A stretch of 64,000 bases of DNA from Novosphingobium sp. 18050 (GCF_902706195.1 NZ_CACSJO010000010.1:1-64000); one strand, 5' to 3'; counted from the first letter of the stretch, positions 52,982 to 63,387 are shown. The notes: generated from the sequence alone by a model not told the origin. Made by a program: numbers and translations.

Positions 52982-55900
52982 CTACATTAGCCGGGCAGGC
53001 CGCCTGAGGTCGAGAGTGTAGGGAAATTCGCTCGCCGATTCCTCGGACGGGCGTGGCAACGGACCGGGCGAATGGCCGTGTTCCTGGAAACGCGCCTTGC
53101 GCCGCGCCTCGGCTTCGTAGCCGTTGACCGGCATCGTATCATAGTTGCGCCCGCCCGGATGCGCGACATGATAGACACACCCGCCCAAAGAGCGGCCGTT
53201 CCACAAGTCGTAGATGTCGAACGTCAACGGCGGATGCGCAGGCACCATCGGGTGGAGGCATTCGGCCGGGAACCACGCCTTGTATCGCACGCCGCCCACG
53301 CGTTCTCCCGGCCCTACCGGCGTCAATGGCACCTGACGGCCATTGCAGGTGATGACGTGGCGGCCCGCGACAATGCCGGTGGCCTTCACCTGCAAACGCT
53401 CCGTGGAACTATCGACATAGCGCACGGTGCCGCCGATAGCGCCGGTTTCGCCCAGCACGTTCCACGGCTCCAGCGCATGGCTGATTTCCAGCGACACGCC
53501 GCCGCCCTCGACTTCGCCGTGGACCGGGAAGCGGAACATGCGCTGCGCTTCGAACCACTTCGGGTCAAAATCGTAGCCCGCCATCCGCAGGTCGTCGAGG
53601 ACACCAAGGAAGTCGGCCCAGACGAATTCGCCCAGCATGAAGCGGTCGTGAAGCTGCGTGCCCCAGCGGACCAGCGGGCCTTCGACCGGTTCGCGCCAGA
53701 ACCACGCCGCCAGCGCCCGGATCAGCAGTTGCTGGGCGCAGGACATGCGCGGCTCGGGCGGCATCTCGAAGCCCCGGAACTCGACGAGGCCGAGGCGTCC
53801 CGTGGGGCCGTCCGGGCTGAACATCTTGTCGATGCAGATTTCAGTGCGGTGGGTATTGCCCGTCACATCGACGAGCAGGTTGCGGAACAGGCGGTCGACC
53901 ACCCAGGGCGCGGGCTGCGCCTCATGCGGACCGGGAACCTGCGCCAGCGCAATTTCCAACTCGTAAAGCGAATCGTGGCGCGCTTCGTCGATGCGCGGAG
54001 CCTGACTGGTCGGGCCGATGAACAGGCCGGAGAACAGGTAGCTGAGCGAAGGATGCCGCTGCCAGTAGGTGACGAAGCTTTTCAGCATGTCCGGGCGGCG
54101 GATGAACGGGCTGTCGAGCAGGGTCGGCCCGCCCAGCACGATATGGTTGCCCCCGCCGGTGCCGATCGAGCGGCCGTCGACCATGAACTTGTCTGCGGTC
54201 AGACCGATCTCGCGCGCGCAGTCGTAAAGCGTTTCGGTGATCTCCACCGTCTCGCGCCACGAGGCGCTGGGGTGGATATTGACCTCGATGACGCCGGGAT
54301 CGGGCGTGATCTTGAGGACCATGAGGCGGGGGTCCGGCGGTGGGCCGTAGCCCTCGATCCGAACCGGCAGCTTCATTTCCTCGGCCACGACCTCAATCGA
54401 GGCGACGAGTTCGAGGTAGTCTTCCAAAGCCTCGGTAGGCGGGATGAACACGGCAAGGTAATCGCCGCGCGGCTCAACGGTGACAGCGGTGCGCACCGCG
54501 CCCTTGATGATGTCCGCCTCCACCGCCGGTTCGGTGAAGGACTTCGGCTCGGGCACGGCGCGGAAGCGCTGCGGGCCGCCGTCATTGGTCTGGTTCGAGT
54601 TTGCCTGCTCGGTCACCTGCACGCGGAAATCGGCGAGCGGCTCACGCTCCTCCGCCGTGTCGCGCGGGTGGATATAGGGGAAATCCTTCGGCGCCACGTA
54701 AGGCAGCGAACCTAGCGGCAGGCGGTAGCCAATGGCAGAATCGCCCGGAACCGCCGTCAGCAGGCCCTTGCGCACGCGCCAGTGTTCGGAGCGCCAGCGC
54801 GGGATCGACTGGTCCTTGCTGTTCCAGCGCTGCACCGGGAGCACGAAGCCCACCGGCTTGTCCAGCCCGCGCCGGTACGTGCGGCGGAAGCGGCGGGCCA
54901 ATTCCTCGTCCTCGATGCTGGGATCGAGCGGGGTGACGTTCACCGCCAGTTCGTCCTCGCGCAGCATCCATACGCCGCGGTCTTCGAAGACCGGCTGGAC
55001 GAAGTCCGCGTCGAGGCCCAGCCCCTCTGCTGCAGCGGCCAGCATGTTCGCGGCGGAAAGGATGTCGATGGTGGGCAGCGGATCGGGATCACCGCCCTTT
55101 TCCAGCGGCTTTTCGCCGGCGATCAGGCGGTCGTCCTGCCAGATCGGCACGCCGTCCTTGCGCCAATAGATCGAGTAGCCCCAGCGCGGCAGGGTCTCAC
55201 CGGGATACCACTTGCCCTGCCCGTGATGGAGCAATGAGCCGGGCGCGAACTTGGTGCGCAGCAAGCGGATCAGCTTGTCGGCGTAAGCGGCCTTGGTGGG
55301 GCCGACGGCGCCGGAGTTCCACTCGTCTGCCTCGAAATCGGTGGCGGCGATGAAGGTCGGCTCTCCGCCCATCGTCAGGTTGACGCCGCCTGCGTCAAGG
55401 TCCTCATCCACCTTGTCGCCGAGTGCGAGGAGACTTTCCCAGCGGTCGTCGGTGAACGGCTTGGTGATCCGCACAGCCTCGGCAATGCGGCTGACGTCCA
55501 TCTTGAAATCAAAGTCGACTTCGGCTGGCTCCGCCATGCCCTCGATCGGGGTCGCGGAGCGGTAGTGCGGCGTCGCGCAGAGGGGAATGTGGCCCTCTCC
55601 GGCGAACATGCCCGACGTCGCATCGAGGCCGATCCAGCCCGCGCCCGGCACGTAGGCTTCGGCCCAGGCGTGGAGGTCGGTGACGTCCTGCAGCACGCCG
55701 ACCGGCCCTTCCTTGGGCAGCACGTCGGCGACCAGCTGGATCGAATAGCCCGATACGAAGCGCGCTGCGAAACCCAGCCGGCGCAGCAACTGCACCAGAA
55801 GCCAGGCCGAATCGCGGCATGAACCAATGCCGACGTCCAGCGTCTCCTCCGGCTCCATCACGCCCGTTTCCATGCGGATCACATAGCCGATGCGCTGCTG

Positions 55901-56353
55901 GAGCTTGCTGTTGATGTCGACCAGGAAGTCGACCGTGCGGCCTTCGTAATCGGCGTGGGCGGCAACCAGCGCTTCGAACAGCGGCCCCTGTTCCTCAACC
56001 TCGAAATAGGCCGAGAGGTCAGTCTTCATGTCTGGCGAATAGGCGAAGGGATATTCCTCGGCCTCGGGTTCCACGAAGAAATCAAAGGGATTGATGACCG
56101 CCAGCTCCGCCAGCAGGTCCACCTCGATGGAGAAGTGGTCGACCGGATCGGGGAACACCACCCGCGCCAGCCAGTTTCCGTGCGGATCCTGCTGCCAGTT
56201 CAGGAAATGCTCGGGCGGACTGATCGTCAGCGAGTAGTTGGGAACCTCCGTCCGACTGTGCGGCGCCGGACGAAGCCGGATAACCTGGGGGCCGAGACGA
56301 ATGCGCCGCGAATAGCGGTAGCGGGTGAGGTGGTGCAGGGCGGCCTTGATCAT
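52982..56353 (-). CDS. DUF2126 transglutaminase-family protein
   Basis: A 1123-residue protein. The N-terminal transglutaminase N-domain ([23 protein letters not shown]) and core have the triad Cys179 ([10 protein letters not shown]), His228 ([10 protein letters not shown]) and Asp244 (GLDATSG). From about residue 320 onwards lies the large DUF2126 region ([43 protein letters not shown]; later [15 protein letters not shown]), of unknown but possibly enzymatic function. It looks cytoplasmic. ATG 56353 is preferred to 56377. It is the first gene of the module, separated from the ATP-grasp fusion by a 275-base repeat-bearing gap. Confidence 0.93.
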   Translation of the reverse strand: MIKAALHHLTRYRYSRRIRLGPQVIRLRPAPHSRTEVPNYSLTISPPEHFLNWQQDPHGNWLARVVFPDPVDHFSIEVDLLAELAVINPFDFFVEPEAEEYPFAYSPDMKTDLSAYFEVEEQGPLFEALVAAHADYEGRTVDFLVDINSKLQQRIGYVIRMETGVMEPEETLDVGIGSCRDSAWLLVQLLRRLGFAARFVSGYSIQLVADVLPKEGPVGVLQDVTDLHAWAEAYVPGAGWIGLDATSGMFAGEGHIPLCATPHYRSATPIEGMAEPAEVDFDFKMDVSRIAEAVRITKPFTDDRWESLLALGDKVDEDLDAGGVNLTMGGEPTFIAATDFEADEWNSGAVGPTKAAYADKLIRLLRTKFAPGSLLHHGQGKWYPGETLPRWGYSIYWRKDGVPIWQDDRLIAGEKPLEKGGDPDPLPTIDILSAANMLAAAAEGLGLDADFVQPVFEDRGVWMLREDELAVNVTPLDPSIEDEELARRFRRTYRRGLDKPVGFVLPVQRWNSKDQSIPRWRSEHWRVRKGLLTAVPGDSAIGYRLPLGSLPYVAPKDFPYIHPRDTAEEREPLADFRVQVTEQANSNQTNDGGPQRFRAVPEPKSFTEPAVEADIIKGAVRTAVTVEPRGDYLAVFIPPTEALEDYLELVASIEVVAEEMKLPVRIEGYGPPPDPRLMVLKITPDPGVIEVNIHPSASWRETVEITETLYDCAREIGLTADKFMVDGRSIGTGGGNHIVLGGPTLLDSPFIRRPDMLKSFVTYWQRHPSLSYLFSGLFIGPTSQAPRIDEARHDSLYELEIALAQVPGPHEAQPAPWVVDRLFRNLLVDVTGNTHRTEICIDKMFSPDGPTGRLGLVEFRGFEMPPEPRMSCAQQLLIRALAAWFWREPVEGPLVRWGTQLHDRFMLGEFVWADFLGVLDDLRMAGYDFDPKWFEAQRMFRFPVHGEVEGGGVSLEISHALEPWNVLGETGAIGGTVRYVDSSTERLQVKATGIVAGRHVITCNGRQVPLTPVGPGERVGGVRYKAWFPAECLHPMVPAHPPLTFDIYDLWNGRSLGGCVYHVAHPGGRNYDTMPVNGYEAEARRKARFQEHGHSPGPLPRPSEESASEFPYTLDLRRPARLM

Positions 56354-56592
56354 CGGGAGGTAGTGTGCGCGAAACAATGCTGCACCGCAACGATGTTCAC
56401 TTGTGCAGGTTGCTTAATTCGCAAGACGCGGCACAATACGATAACAATACGCCATCTCGAACTTGATCCGGCACCGCTGACAGCGGTCGGGCCGGGTCTT
56501 GGCGACCAGAGTACACAGTCGGCGCGCATCAACTCCGCGGCGGCTGGTGAGTGCAAAGACGACGCGGCAACAATTCGTCGCATCCTGCACGA

Positions 56593-56610
56593 TTGTCGCA
56601 AAAGTGTCAT
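56593..56610 (+). promoter_or_regulatory. Candidate Pho box upstream of ppk1
   Basis: TTGTCGC-AAAA-GTGTCAT is two 7-base half-sites with a 4-base spacer, matching the CTGTCAT-N4-CTGTCAT PhoB box at 5/7 and 6/7. It ends 33 bases before the ppk1 ATG. PhoB control of polyphosphate genes is known in other bacteria. Confidence 0.45.
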
Positions 56611-56642
56611 CGTGTCATGTAAGAGACACTCGGGTGAAAAAG

Positions 56643-58823
56643 ATGGATATGCTGAACGTTCGCGACCAGACCGAAATCACCGCCGAAAGCGGTGAAGCTG
56701 CCGATCTGGGCACCCTGCCCGCGCGCTACTTCAATCGCGAACTCAGCTGGCTCGCCTTCAACGAGCGGGTTCTGGCCGAAGCCTCCAATCCCAACTATCC
56801 GCTGCTGGAACGTCTGCGCTTCCTGTCGATCTCGGGCAGCAACATCGACGAGTTCCTGATGGTGCGCGTCGCCGGCCTCGCCGGGCAGGTGCGCCGCCAG
56901 ATCGAGGAAATCTCGATCGACGGGTTGACGCCACAGCAGGCGCTGGCCGTCACGCACGAAAAAGCGCTGGAGCTGGAACAGGTCCAGCAGAACTCGTGGG
57001 AAGCGCTGAAAGTCCAGCTGGCCGAAGCCGGGGTCGCCGTCATCGGCGAGAACGACAGGCTCGACCGGGAGCGTGAGCGCTGGTTGCGCGACTATTTCAT
57101 CGAACACGTCATGCCGGTGATCACCCCGCAGGCGATCGACCCGGCGCACCCCTTCCCGTTCGTCGCGAACCAGGGCATCGGCGTGCTGTTCTCGCTGACC
57201 CGCGTGGCGGACGACGCGCCGGTGATGGAGATGGTGCTGATCCCGGCGCCGCTGCCGCGCTTCGTGCGCATCCCCGGTGAAAAGGCGGCGTGGATTTCGA
57301 TCGAGGACATCATCTGCCGCAACACGGCGGAACTGTTCCCCGGTTTCAGCCTCAACGGTCACGGTGTGTTCCGCATCCTGCGCGACAGCGACATCGAGAT
57401 CGAGGAGGATGCCGAGGATCTCGTGCGCTATTACCGCACCGCGATCCAGCGCCGCCGCCGCGGCCTCGTCATCGTGCTGCAATTGCAGGGCAATTTCGAC
57501 CCGGCAGCGGAAGAGCTACTGCGCCGGCAGCTAGGGCTGGACAAGGCCCTCATCATGAAGACCGAGGGCATCATCGGCTTCTCCGGCCTTTCCGCGATCT
57601 GCGACGAGGACCGCCCCGAACTCAAGTTCGAGCCTTATTCCCCGCGCTACCCCGAACGCATCCTCGAGCATGACGGCGACATCTTCGCCGCCATCCGCGA
57701 GAAAGACATCGTTATCCAGCACCCCTACGAAAGCTTCGAGGTGGTGATCGACTACTTGCGCCAGGCCGCGCGCGACCCGGACGTGGTGGCGATCAAGCAG
57801 ACGCTCTACCGCGCGGGCAAGCAGTCGGCGATCATCTCCGCGCTGATCTACGCGGCCGAGCAGGGCAAGTCCGTCACCGCCGTGGTCGAATTGAAGGCCC
57901 GCTTCGACGAGGAGCAGAACCTGCTCTGGGCCAGTCAGCTGGAACGCGCAGGCGTCCAGGTCATCTACGGCTTCGTGGACTGGAAAACCCACGCCAAAGT
58001 CTCGATGGTGGTCCGCCGCGAGGGTGAGAGCTATCGCACCTACTGCCACTTCGGCACCGGTAACTACCATCCGTTCACCGCGCGCATCTATACCGACATT
58101 TCCTACTTCACCGCCGATCCGGCGGCGGGCCGCGATGTCGGGCGGCTGTTCAACTTCATCACCGGCTACGTCGAGCCCAAGGGCACCGAAAGCCTGTCTA
58201 TCTCGCCGATCTCGCTGCGCTCGACGCTGAATGAGTGCATCGACGCGGAAATCGCCAATGCCGAAGCCGGAAAGCCTGCCGCGATCTGGGCCAAGCTTAA
58301 TTCGCTGACCGATCCGGACATCATCGACCGCCTCTACGCCGCCAGCCGCGCAGGGGTGGATATCGACCTGGTGATACGCGGCATCTGCTGCCTGCGCCCC
58401 GGCATTCCCGGACTGTCCGAGAACATCATGGTCAAGTCGATCATCGGCCGCTTCCTGGAACATGCGCGCATCTGGGCCTTCGCCAATGGCGCGCACCTGC
58501 CCAACCGCCGCGCCAAGCTGTTCATCACTTCGGCCGACGGCATGAGCCGCAACCTGGACCGCCGCGTGGAAGTGCTGCTGCCGATCCGCAACAAGACGGT
58601 GCATGACCAGATTCTCGACCAGGTGATGCTCGCCAACCTGATCGACACCGAACAAAGCTGGATCTGCGCGCCGGACGGCACCTACGAACGCGTGGGCGAA
58701 GTGGAGTACCCGTTCAACCTGCACCGCTACTTCATGACCAATCCGTCGCTTTCCGGGCGCGGTGCGGCACTCGACAGTGGACGAAAAGTGCCCAAGCTCT
58801 CGCTAAGACGCGGCACTATCTGA
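56643..58823 (+). CDS. ppk1: Polyphosphate kinase 1
   Basis: A 726-residue PPK1 making polyphosphate from ATP. The N-terminal domain begins RYFNRELSWLAFNERVLAEASN with SISGSNIDEFLMVRVAGL. The C-terminal phospholipase-D-like halves hold the autophosphorylated His in YCHFGTGNYHPFTARIYTDI, plus KQTLYRAGKQSAII and NRRAKLFITSADGMSRNLDRRVEVL. The start could be ATG 56643 or 56649, or GTG 56634; no strong ribosome site is seen. ppx follows 45 bases downstream. Confidence 0.96.
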   Translation: MDMLNVRDQTEITAESGEAADLGTLPARYFNRELSWLAFNERVLAEASNPNYPLLERLRFLSISGSNIDEFLMVRVAGLAGQVRRQIEEISIDGLTPQQALAVTHEKALELEQVQQNSWEALKVQLAEAGVAVIGENDRLDRERERWLRDYFIEHVMPVITPQAIDPAHPFPFVANQGIGVLFSLTRVADDAPVMEMVLIPAPLPRFVRIPGEKAAWISIEDIICRNTAELFPGFSLNGHGVFRILRDSDIEIEEDAEDLVRYYRTAIQRRRRGLVIVLQLQGNFDPAAEELLRRQLGLDKALIMKTEGIIGFSGLSAICDEDRPELKFEPYSPRYPERILEHDGDIFAAIREKDIVIQHPYESFEVVIDYLRQAARDPDVVAIKQTLYRAGKQSAIISALIYAAEQGKSVTAVVELKARFDEEQNLLWASQLERAGVQVIYGFVDWKTHAKVSMVVRREGESYRTYCHFGTGNYHPFTARIYTDISYFTADPAAGRDVGRLFNFITGYVEPKGTESLSISPISLRSTLNECIDAEIANAEAGKPAAIWAKLNSLTDPDIIDRLYAASRAGVDIDLVIRGICCLRPGIPGLSENIMVKSIIGRFLEHARIWAFANGAHLPNRRAKLFITSADGMSRNLDRRVEVLLPIRNKTVHDQILDQVMLANLIDTEQSWICAPDGTYERVGEVEYPFNLHRYFMTNPSLSGRGAALDSGRKVPKLSLRRGTI

Positions 58824-58868
58824 CATAGGGCGGCGCAACTTCGGCCCCTACGGTGCGTATTGAACATA

Positions 58869-60365
58869 ATGATCGGCATTAGCCAGTCCAGCGCCAAGCG
58901 CGCCATCATCGACATCGGATCGAACACGGTCCGCCTTGTCGTGTATAACGGCGCGCCGCGTGCGCCCGTCGTCGTGCTCAACGAAAAGGTCAATGCCCGG
59001 CTCGGCAAGGACCTTGGCCGTACCGGCGCGATCTCAGACAAGTCGATGCGCGTTGCGCTGGCTGCGCTTTCACGCTTCGCTGCGCTGCTGCGGCTGATGG
59101 GGGTGGACAACGTCGAGTGCGTCGCAACCGCCGCCGCGCGCGACGCAGCCAACGGCCCTGAATTCCTCGACGCGGTGCGCGGCTTCGGCCTCTCGCCGCG
59201 CCTGCTCTCCGGCGAAGAAGAAGCCCGCGCCAGCGCCACTGGCGTGATCGCCGCCTTCCCCGGCGCGCGAGGCGTGGTGGCAGACCTTGGCGGCGGCAGC
59301 CTCGAACTGGTGGAAGTCGATGCACGGGGCATCCGCCCGGGCGGCATCACCCTGCCCTTCGGTACTCTGCTCCTGGCTGACATGCGCGCGCTGGGCCCGC
59401 AGAAATTCGCCGGTGCCGTGCGCTCGGGACTTGATGCACGGGGCTGGGATGCGGCCAGCAACCGCGCCCGCGGGCTGCCACTCTACATCGTCGGCGGATC
59501 GTGGCGCGCGCTGGCGCTGCAGGCGATGCGTGTGCTGGGCTGGCCAGTGGACGATCCGCACGGCTTCGAACTTCCAGCCTCGGAAGCGCTCCACCTCGCC
59601 CGCGAATTCGCGAAGGGTAAACCGGAGAACCCGGACCCGCGCATCTCGGGATCGCGCCTGGCCACCCTGCCCGATGCCGCTGCGCTGATGGCGCAGATGG
59701 TCGGCAACCTGCATCCCTCGCACTTGGTATTCTCTTCGTGGGGTCTGCGTGAGGGGCTGCTGCACATGCAACTGCCCGCTGCGGTCCAGCAGGAAAGCCC
59801 GATGCTCGCAAGCGTCGCCGCCTTTGCGCAAGGTGCGCGCGTCGATGCCGACGATGCGGCGCGCGTGGCCCGGTGGACCGCGCCAGCCTGCCCGCGCGCC
59901 GACGCCGACCGCGACCTGCGGACCGCCGCCGGGCTGCTCGCCCTCGCCGCGATGCGCACCGAGCCGAACATGCGCACCGAAGAAGCTCTTACCTGGGCCC
60001 TGCGCAAGCGCTGGATCGGCCTCGACATGCGCGGACGCGGGATGATGGCGATGACCGTCTTCGCCAATTCCGGCCTCACTGCTGCGCCGACCGACTTTAC
60101 CCGTCTGGCCGAAAAAGCCGACCTCGACCGCGCGATCGGATGGGGCCTGGCGGTGCGCCTCTGCCGCCGCCTGACCGGTGGCACGCCGCGCGGCATGGCC
60201 GCTTCGGGGCTGGCGATCGTGGACAATGTGCTGGTACTGTCCCTGGATGAACCGGCGCGCCCGCTCTATGGCCCCAGTAACGGCAAGGATCTCAAGGCTC
60301 TTGCCGACTGGCTCGGCCTCACATGGCGGGTGCAGACGCGTGAAGGCGCACTGATCGAGGCCTGA
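58869..60365 (+). CDS. ppx: Exopolyphosphatase / GppA family
   Basis: A 498-residue Ppx/GppA phosphatase of the actin-like ATPase fold. The N-terminal phosphate motif is AIIDIGSNTVRLVVY, and VVADLGGGSLELVEV is the second motif. The C-terminal helical domain is HD-like in position. Such enzymes trim polyphosphate or convert pppGpp. Pairing with ppk1 favours exopolyphosphatase. A TTG at 58860 is an alternative start to ATG 58869. Confidence 0.92.
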   Translation: MIGISQSSAKRAIIDIGSNTVRLVVYNGAPRAPVVVLNEKVNARLGKDLGRTGAISDKSMRVALAALSRFAALLRLMGVDNVECVATAAARDAANGPEFLDAVRGFGLSPRLLSGEEEARASATGVIAAFPGARGVVADLGGGSLELVEVDARGIRPGGITLPFGTLLLADMRALGPQKFAGAVRSGLDARGWDAASNRARGLPLYIVGGSWRALALQAMRVLGWPVDDPHGFELPASEALHLAREFAKGKPENPDPRISGSRLATLPDAAALMAQMVGNLHPSHLVFSSWGLREGLLHMQLPAAVQQESPMLASVAAFAQGARVDADDAARVARWTAPACPRADADRDLRTAAGLLALAAMRTEPNMRTEEALTWALRKRWIGLDMRGRGMMAMTVFANSGLTAAPTDFTRLAEKADLDRAIGWGLAVRLCRRLTGGTPRGMAASGLAIVDNVLVLSLDEPARPLYGPSNGKDLKALADWLGLTWRVQTREGALIEA

Positions 60366-60369
60366 TTGG

Positions 60370-60401
60370 CCAGAACCCTCCCCTTCCGGGGAGGGCTCTG
60401 G
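60370..60401. terminator. Hairpin between convergent ppx and virB11
   Basis: CCAGA-CCCTCCCC and GGGGAGGG-TCTGG form a long stem with one bulge on each side around TTCC. It lies just after the ppx stop and 8 bases before the virB11 stop, fitting a two-way terminator, although there is no T run. CCCTCCCC/GGGGAGGG hairpins are also a frequent intergenic repeat in sphingomonads. Confidence 0.55.
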
Positions 60402-60408
60402 AGGACGG

Positions 60409-61437
60409 TCAAACCAGTGTTGAACTCTGGGCGATCGAGGAAATGCCGCGCTTGCCGCCGCTGCGGTCCAGCTGCACGACGATATCGATCACCGAAGATG
60501 CATATTCAAGCGTCTCCGCCCGCGTGAGGCCGATGCCGGTCTGCATCGACATCAGCGCGATCTGCTCCAGCGCGCCGCGTGGGCTATTGGCGTGGACGGT
60601 CGAGAACGAACCCGGGTGTCCGGTATTGATGGCGCGCAGGAAGCTCACCGTTTCTGTGCCCCGCAGCTCACCCAGCACGATACGGTCGGGGCGCAGGCGC
60701 AGCGCTGCCTGAAGCAGATCGTTGGCCGAGACCTTGGCCTCGCCCAGTTCGCCCTTCACAGCGATAAGGCCCACCCCGTTAGCGCCCGGCAGGCGCAATT
60801 CGGCAGTATCTTCCACCAACACGACGCGTTCATGCTCCGGGATTTCCGTGAGCATGGCGTTGAGGAACGTGGTCTTGCCCGTCGACGTGCCCCCCGAAAT
60901 CAGGATCGTGCGGCGGCGGCGAATAGCATCGCGCAGGAACGCGATCGGCTCGGCCATGGGATCAGGCGTCGGCGCTTCGACCGGCACCGTAATCGGCCCG
61001 CGATCGTAAGCATCCAGCGGCAGTTCCAGCAGCCGGTGCCGGCGGATCGCCAACGCCCAGTTGGCGCGCGTGGCAGGCGGACCGACGAGCTGGATACGCG
61101 CGCCCGATTGCCCGCCATAGGCCGGCAGCGTCGCCGACAGCAGCGGGTGTTCACGGTTAATGCCCTGATGGCTGATCCGCGCGACCTGTTCGGCGAGGCG
61201 CTGCAGCAGGCGGTTGTCCATCTGCGGCAATGCGACGCACTGCATGCCCGAAAGCGCGGCATCCTCCACCCAGATCTCGCCGGGGCGGTTGACGAGGATT
61301 TCAGTCACCGTCTCGCGCTCCAGCCACGGGCGCAATGGCGCGAGGTACGCGTCGAGATAGACGCTGCGCGCGGCGGCTGCGTCAGGCGCCACGGGAACCT
61401 GCGCGACATGCGGCTGCAAGGTGAGAACGTCTGCCAT
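60409..61437 (-). CDS. virB11: Type IV secretion ATPase VirB11
   Basis: A 342-residue hexameric secretion ATPase. The N-terminal domain has ETVTEILVNRPGEIWVED. The C-terminal RecA-like domain has Walker A ISGGTSTGKTTFLNAML, an Asp/Glu box VVLVEDTAEL, Walker B-like PDRIVLGELRGTE and the His box TGHPGSFSTVHANS. It powers pilus assembly and substrate transfer. It is the last gene of the visible virB6-virB9-virB10-virB11 run, 6 bases after virB10. Confidence 0.95.
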   Translation of the reverse strand: MADVLTLQPHVAQVPVAPDAAAARSVYLDAYLAPLRPWLERETVTEILVNRPGEIWVEDAALSGMQCVALPQMDNRLLQRLAEQVARISHQGINREHPLLSATLPAYGGQSGARIQLVGPPATRANWALAIRRHRLLELPLDAYDRGPITVPVEAPTPDPMAEPIAFLRDAIRRRRTILISGGTSTGKTTFLNAMLTEIPEHERVVLVEDTAELRLPGANGVGLIAVKGELGEAKVSANDLLQAALRLRPDRIVLGELRGTETVSFLRAINTGHPGSFSTVHANSPRGALEQIALMSMQTGIGLTRAETLEYASSVIDIVVQLDRSGGKRGISSIAQSSTLV

Positions 61438-61443
61438 GGTGCG

Positions 61444-62517
61444 TCACTGGACCTGGCTGAAGTCCAGGTCCTTGGCGGTAAACACCCGGATTGGTTCGCC
61501 TTGGCGCACGCGGATGGTCGGGCCGATCTGCGCGCCGCTCTGCACCGCGCTGGATGCTGCCGAACCGCCGCCGGATACGATCACGTTCGAACCGCTCGAC
61601 GCCAGTGTGGTCAGCCCGCCGACCACCGAAAGCAGCATCGCCGAACCAAAACGCTCGAAGAAGTGGCTGTTGACCTTGCCGGGAAGGCCCGTCTCACCGC
61701 CAAAGGAGACTGCGGGCGAACCCAAATTCACCGAGACGCCGTCCGGGCGGATCAGGCGCGACCAGATGACGTAGGCGCGCTTCTGGCCCGCCGTCAGCCC
61801 GCTTTTATACTGGCCGATCAGGCGCGACGAGCGCGGGACCAGCACGCGCTTGCCGTCGAAGCTGCGCACGTCGGTCGAAACGATGGCGCGAACATAACCC
61901 GGTACATCGGTGTCGATCGCCGTTTCCAGCACGGCGGGGATCAAAGTGCCCTGCGTTACCGTGGTGGCCGGATCGAACGAGTGGCTGGCCGAGGCGGTCG
62001 CCCCGGTGCCGCCGATGCGGGCGGCGAAATCGTCGTTGGCATTGCCGCCCTTCGCAGCTTCGCCCGCAGGCCCCGCGAGGGCCACGGCCGCACCGGTCCC
62101 CGCGTCGAAAACGACCGTGGGACTTGCATAAGGATTGGCCTGAGGACCGGCGGCCGCCTCAGGCGGCGCAGCTAGCACGGGCGCCGGGGCAGGCTCGGGA
62201 AGCGGGTCGGGCACGGCAGCCGGGGCGGGCGCAGGAACCACTGCGGCAGGCGCCGGGACCGGCTGCGGCGCCGGGACGGCCGGCTTGATACCAGCCGGAT
62301 TGCGCGCCGAATCCATCGACCATAGCGTCAACCCGCCGAGCGCCGCCACGATCAGGACACCGGCGGCAAGGCCGAGGCCATCGCCCTTCTTGCGCTGGCT
62401 GACCTGCGGCAGGACGTTGCGGGTGGCCAGGTCGATGACCTGCGCACCTTCACCGTCACGCGGATCGGTTGCGTCGGCAGAGGAAAGGCGTTCGCGGATC
62501 GAGGAGTTCGGCGCCAT
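61444..62517 (-). CDS. virB10: Type IV secretion protein VirB10 (TrbI)
   Basis: A 357-residue core-complex protein. A cytoplasmic N-terminus of about 45 residues is followed by one membrane helix (LAAGVLIVAALGGLTLWS). A long Pro/Ala-rich periplasmic linker (about 70-130) leads to the C-terminal VirB10 domain (TLIPAVLETAIDTDVPGYVRAIVSTDVRSFDGKRVLVPRSSRLIGQYKSG). VirB10 spans both membranes and senses energy. It begins 3 bases after virB9. Confidence 0.94.
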   Translation of the reverse strand: MAPNSSIRERLSSADATDPRDGEGAQVIDLATRNVLPQVSQRKKGDGLGLAAGVLIVAALGGLTLWSMDSARNPAGIKPAVPAPQPVPAPAAVVPAPAPAAVPDPLPEPAPAPVLAAPPEAAAGPQANPYASPTVVFDAGTGAAVALAGPAGEAAKGGNANDDFAARIGGTGATASASHSFDPATTVTQGTLIPAVLETAIDTDVPGYVRAIVSTDVRSFDGKRVLVPRSSRLIGQYKSGLTAGQKRAYVIWSRLIRPDGVSVNLGSPAVSFGGETGLPGKVNSHFFERFGSAMLLSVVGGLTTLASSGSNVIVSGGGSAASSAVQSGAQIGPTIRVRQGEPIRVFTAKDLDFSQVQ

Positions 62518-62520
62518 GTA

Positions 62521-63387
62521 TCAGTTCCCCGAGGAGGTGGGTGCCGCTGTCCCGACGGACGGCGTGGGCGAAGAAGCAGTCGCCACGGCAGGATTGAGCG
62601 TTGGGGCCGATGTGGCGGCAGGTGCTGCCGGTGCCGGACGCGAGGCGAGAGGCAGCGAATTCACCAGTTCCGCCTTCGCCTTCCCCGAGCGCAGGACGAT
62701 CGAATTCGGCACGTCCTCCAGCACGATAGTGGCGCCGCGCACGGCGTAGTTGACCGGACCTTCGTCGCCCTTCTCGTTGGTGACGAGGATCGCCGGGATC
62801 GCCGCCTTGTCCGGCCAGAGCAGATAAGTCGACATGCCATCGTCGTAGACGCGCGACGGCATCAGCTTCTCAACACCGACGCGCTTCCAGGCAAAGTTGA
62901 GCGCGGCCGGGTCGGTAGGCATGCCCAGAGCATTGCCAGCGGCGAGTGCCTGCTCTGCCGGGTCTAGCGATGCAAGCCCTGCGGAGCCTGCGCCCGGCTT
63001 CTGCTCGTCCTTGTAGGTGAAGCGCAGCATGTAGAGCGGCTTCGCCTTGGTGGTGGCGACAAGGTCGAAGAAATAGGTGTGGCGGTTGGTTACAACCGTC
63101 ATATTGGTGCGCGCGGTGCTTTCCAACGGCTTCACGAAGAGCAGGTCGGCGCGCTTATTCGGCGTGATCTGCCAGGCCTGCGAATCGCCGACCGCGACGT
63201 TCTCGATCGCCTCGCCCTGCCCAAAGGCGATGGTCGCCTGCACGCCGGCCCGGCCGTCGATACGCACGACCTCGTTGTCGCTGAAGGCATGGGCGACAAG
63301 ACGCTCGTCGGCCTGCGCCGGAACAGTCAGCGCCAGCGCGCCCAGGCTCACTGCAGCGGCGAAGTTGCGCAGGGTTGCGCGGATCAT
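62521..63387 (-). CDS. virB9: Type IV secretion protein VirB9 (TrbG/CagX)
   Basis: A 288-residue periplasmic/outer membrane core component. A signal peptide (FAAAVSLGALALTVPAQA) precedes the N-terminal domain (QATIAFGQGEAIENVAVGDSQAWQI, KPLESTARTNMTVVTNRHTYFF). The C-terminal beta domain has LNFAWKRVGVEKLMPSRVYDDGMSTYLLWP and AVRGATIVLEDVPNSIVLRSGKA. An Ala/Pro-rich tail follows. Its ATG overlaps the virB6 stop (ATGA), where virB8 would normally lie. Confidence 0.94.
   Translation of the reverse strand: MIRATLRNFAAAVSLGALALTVPAQADERLVAHAFSDNEVVRIDGRAGVQATIAFGQGEAIENVAVGDSQAWQITPNKRADLLFVKPLESTARTNMTVVTNRHTYFFDLVATTKAKPLYMLRFTYKDEQKPGAGSAGLASLDPAEQALAAGNALGMPTDPAALNFAWKRVGVEKLMPSRVYDDGMSTYLLWPDKAAIPAILVTNEKGDEGPVNYAVRGATIVLEDVPNSIVLRSGKAKAELVNSLPLASRPAPAAPAATSAPTLNPAVATASSPTPSVGTAAPTSSGN

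Noticed and set aside
53072..54715. 547-codon plus-strand frame opposite the DUF2126 gene
   Set aside because: Shadow frame with His/Arg/Ala bias and no start site support.
56605..56618. TGTCAT repeated 8 bases apart as a Pho box
   Set aside because: Half-site spacing should be 11; the pair at 56593-56610 fits instead.
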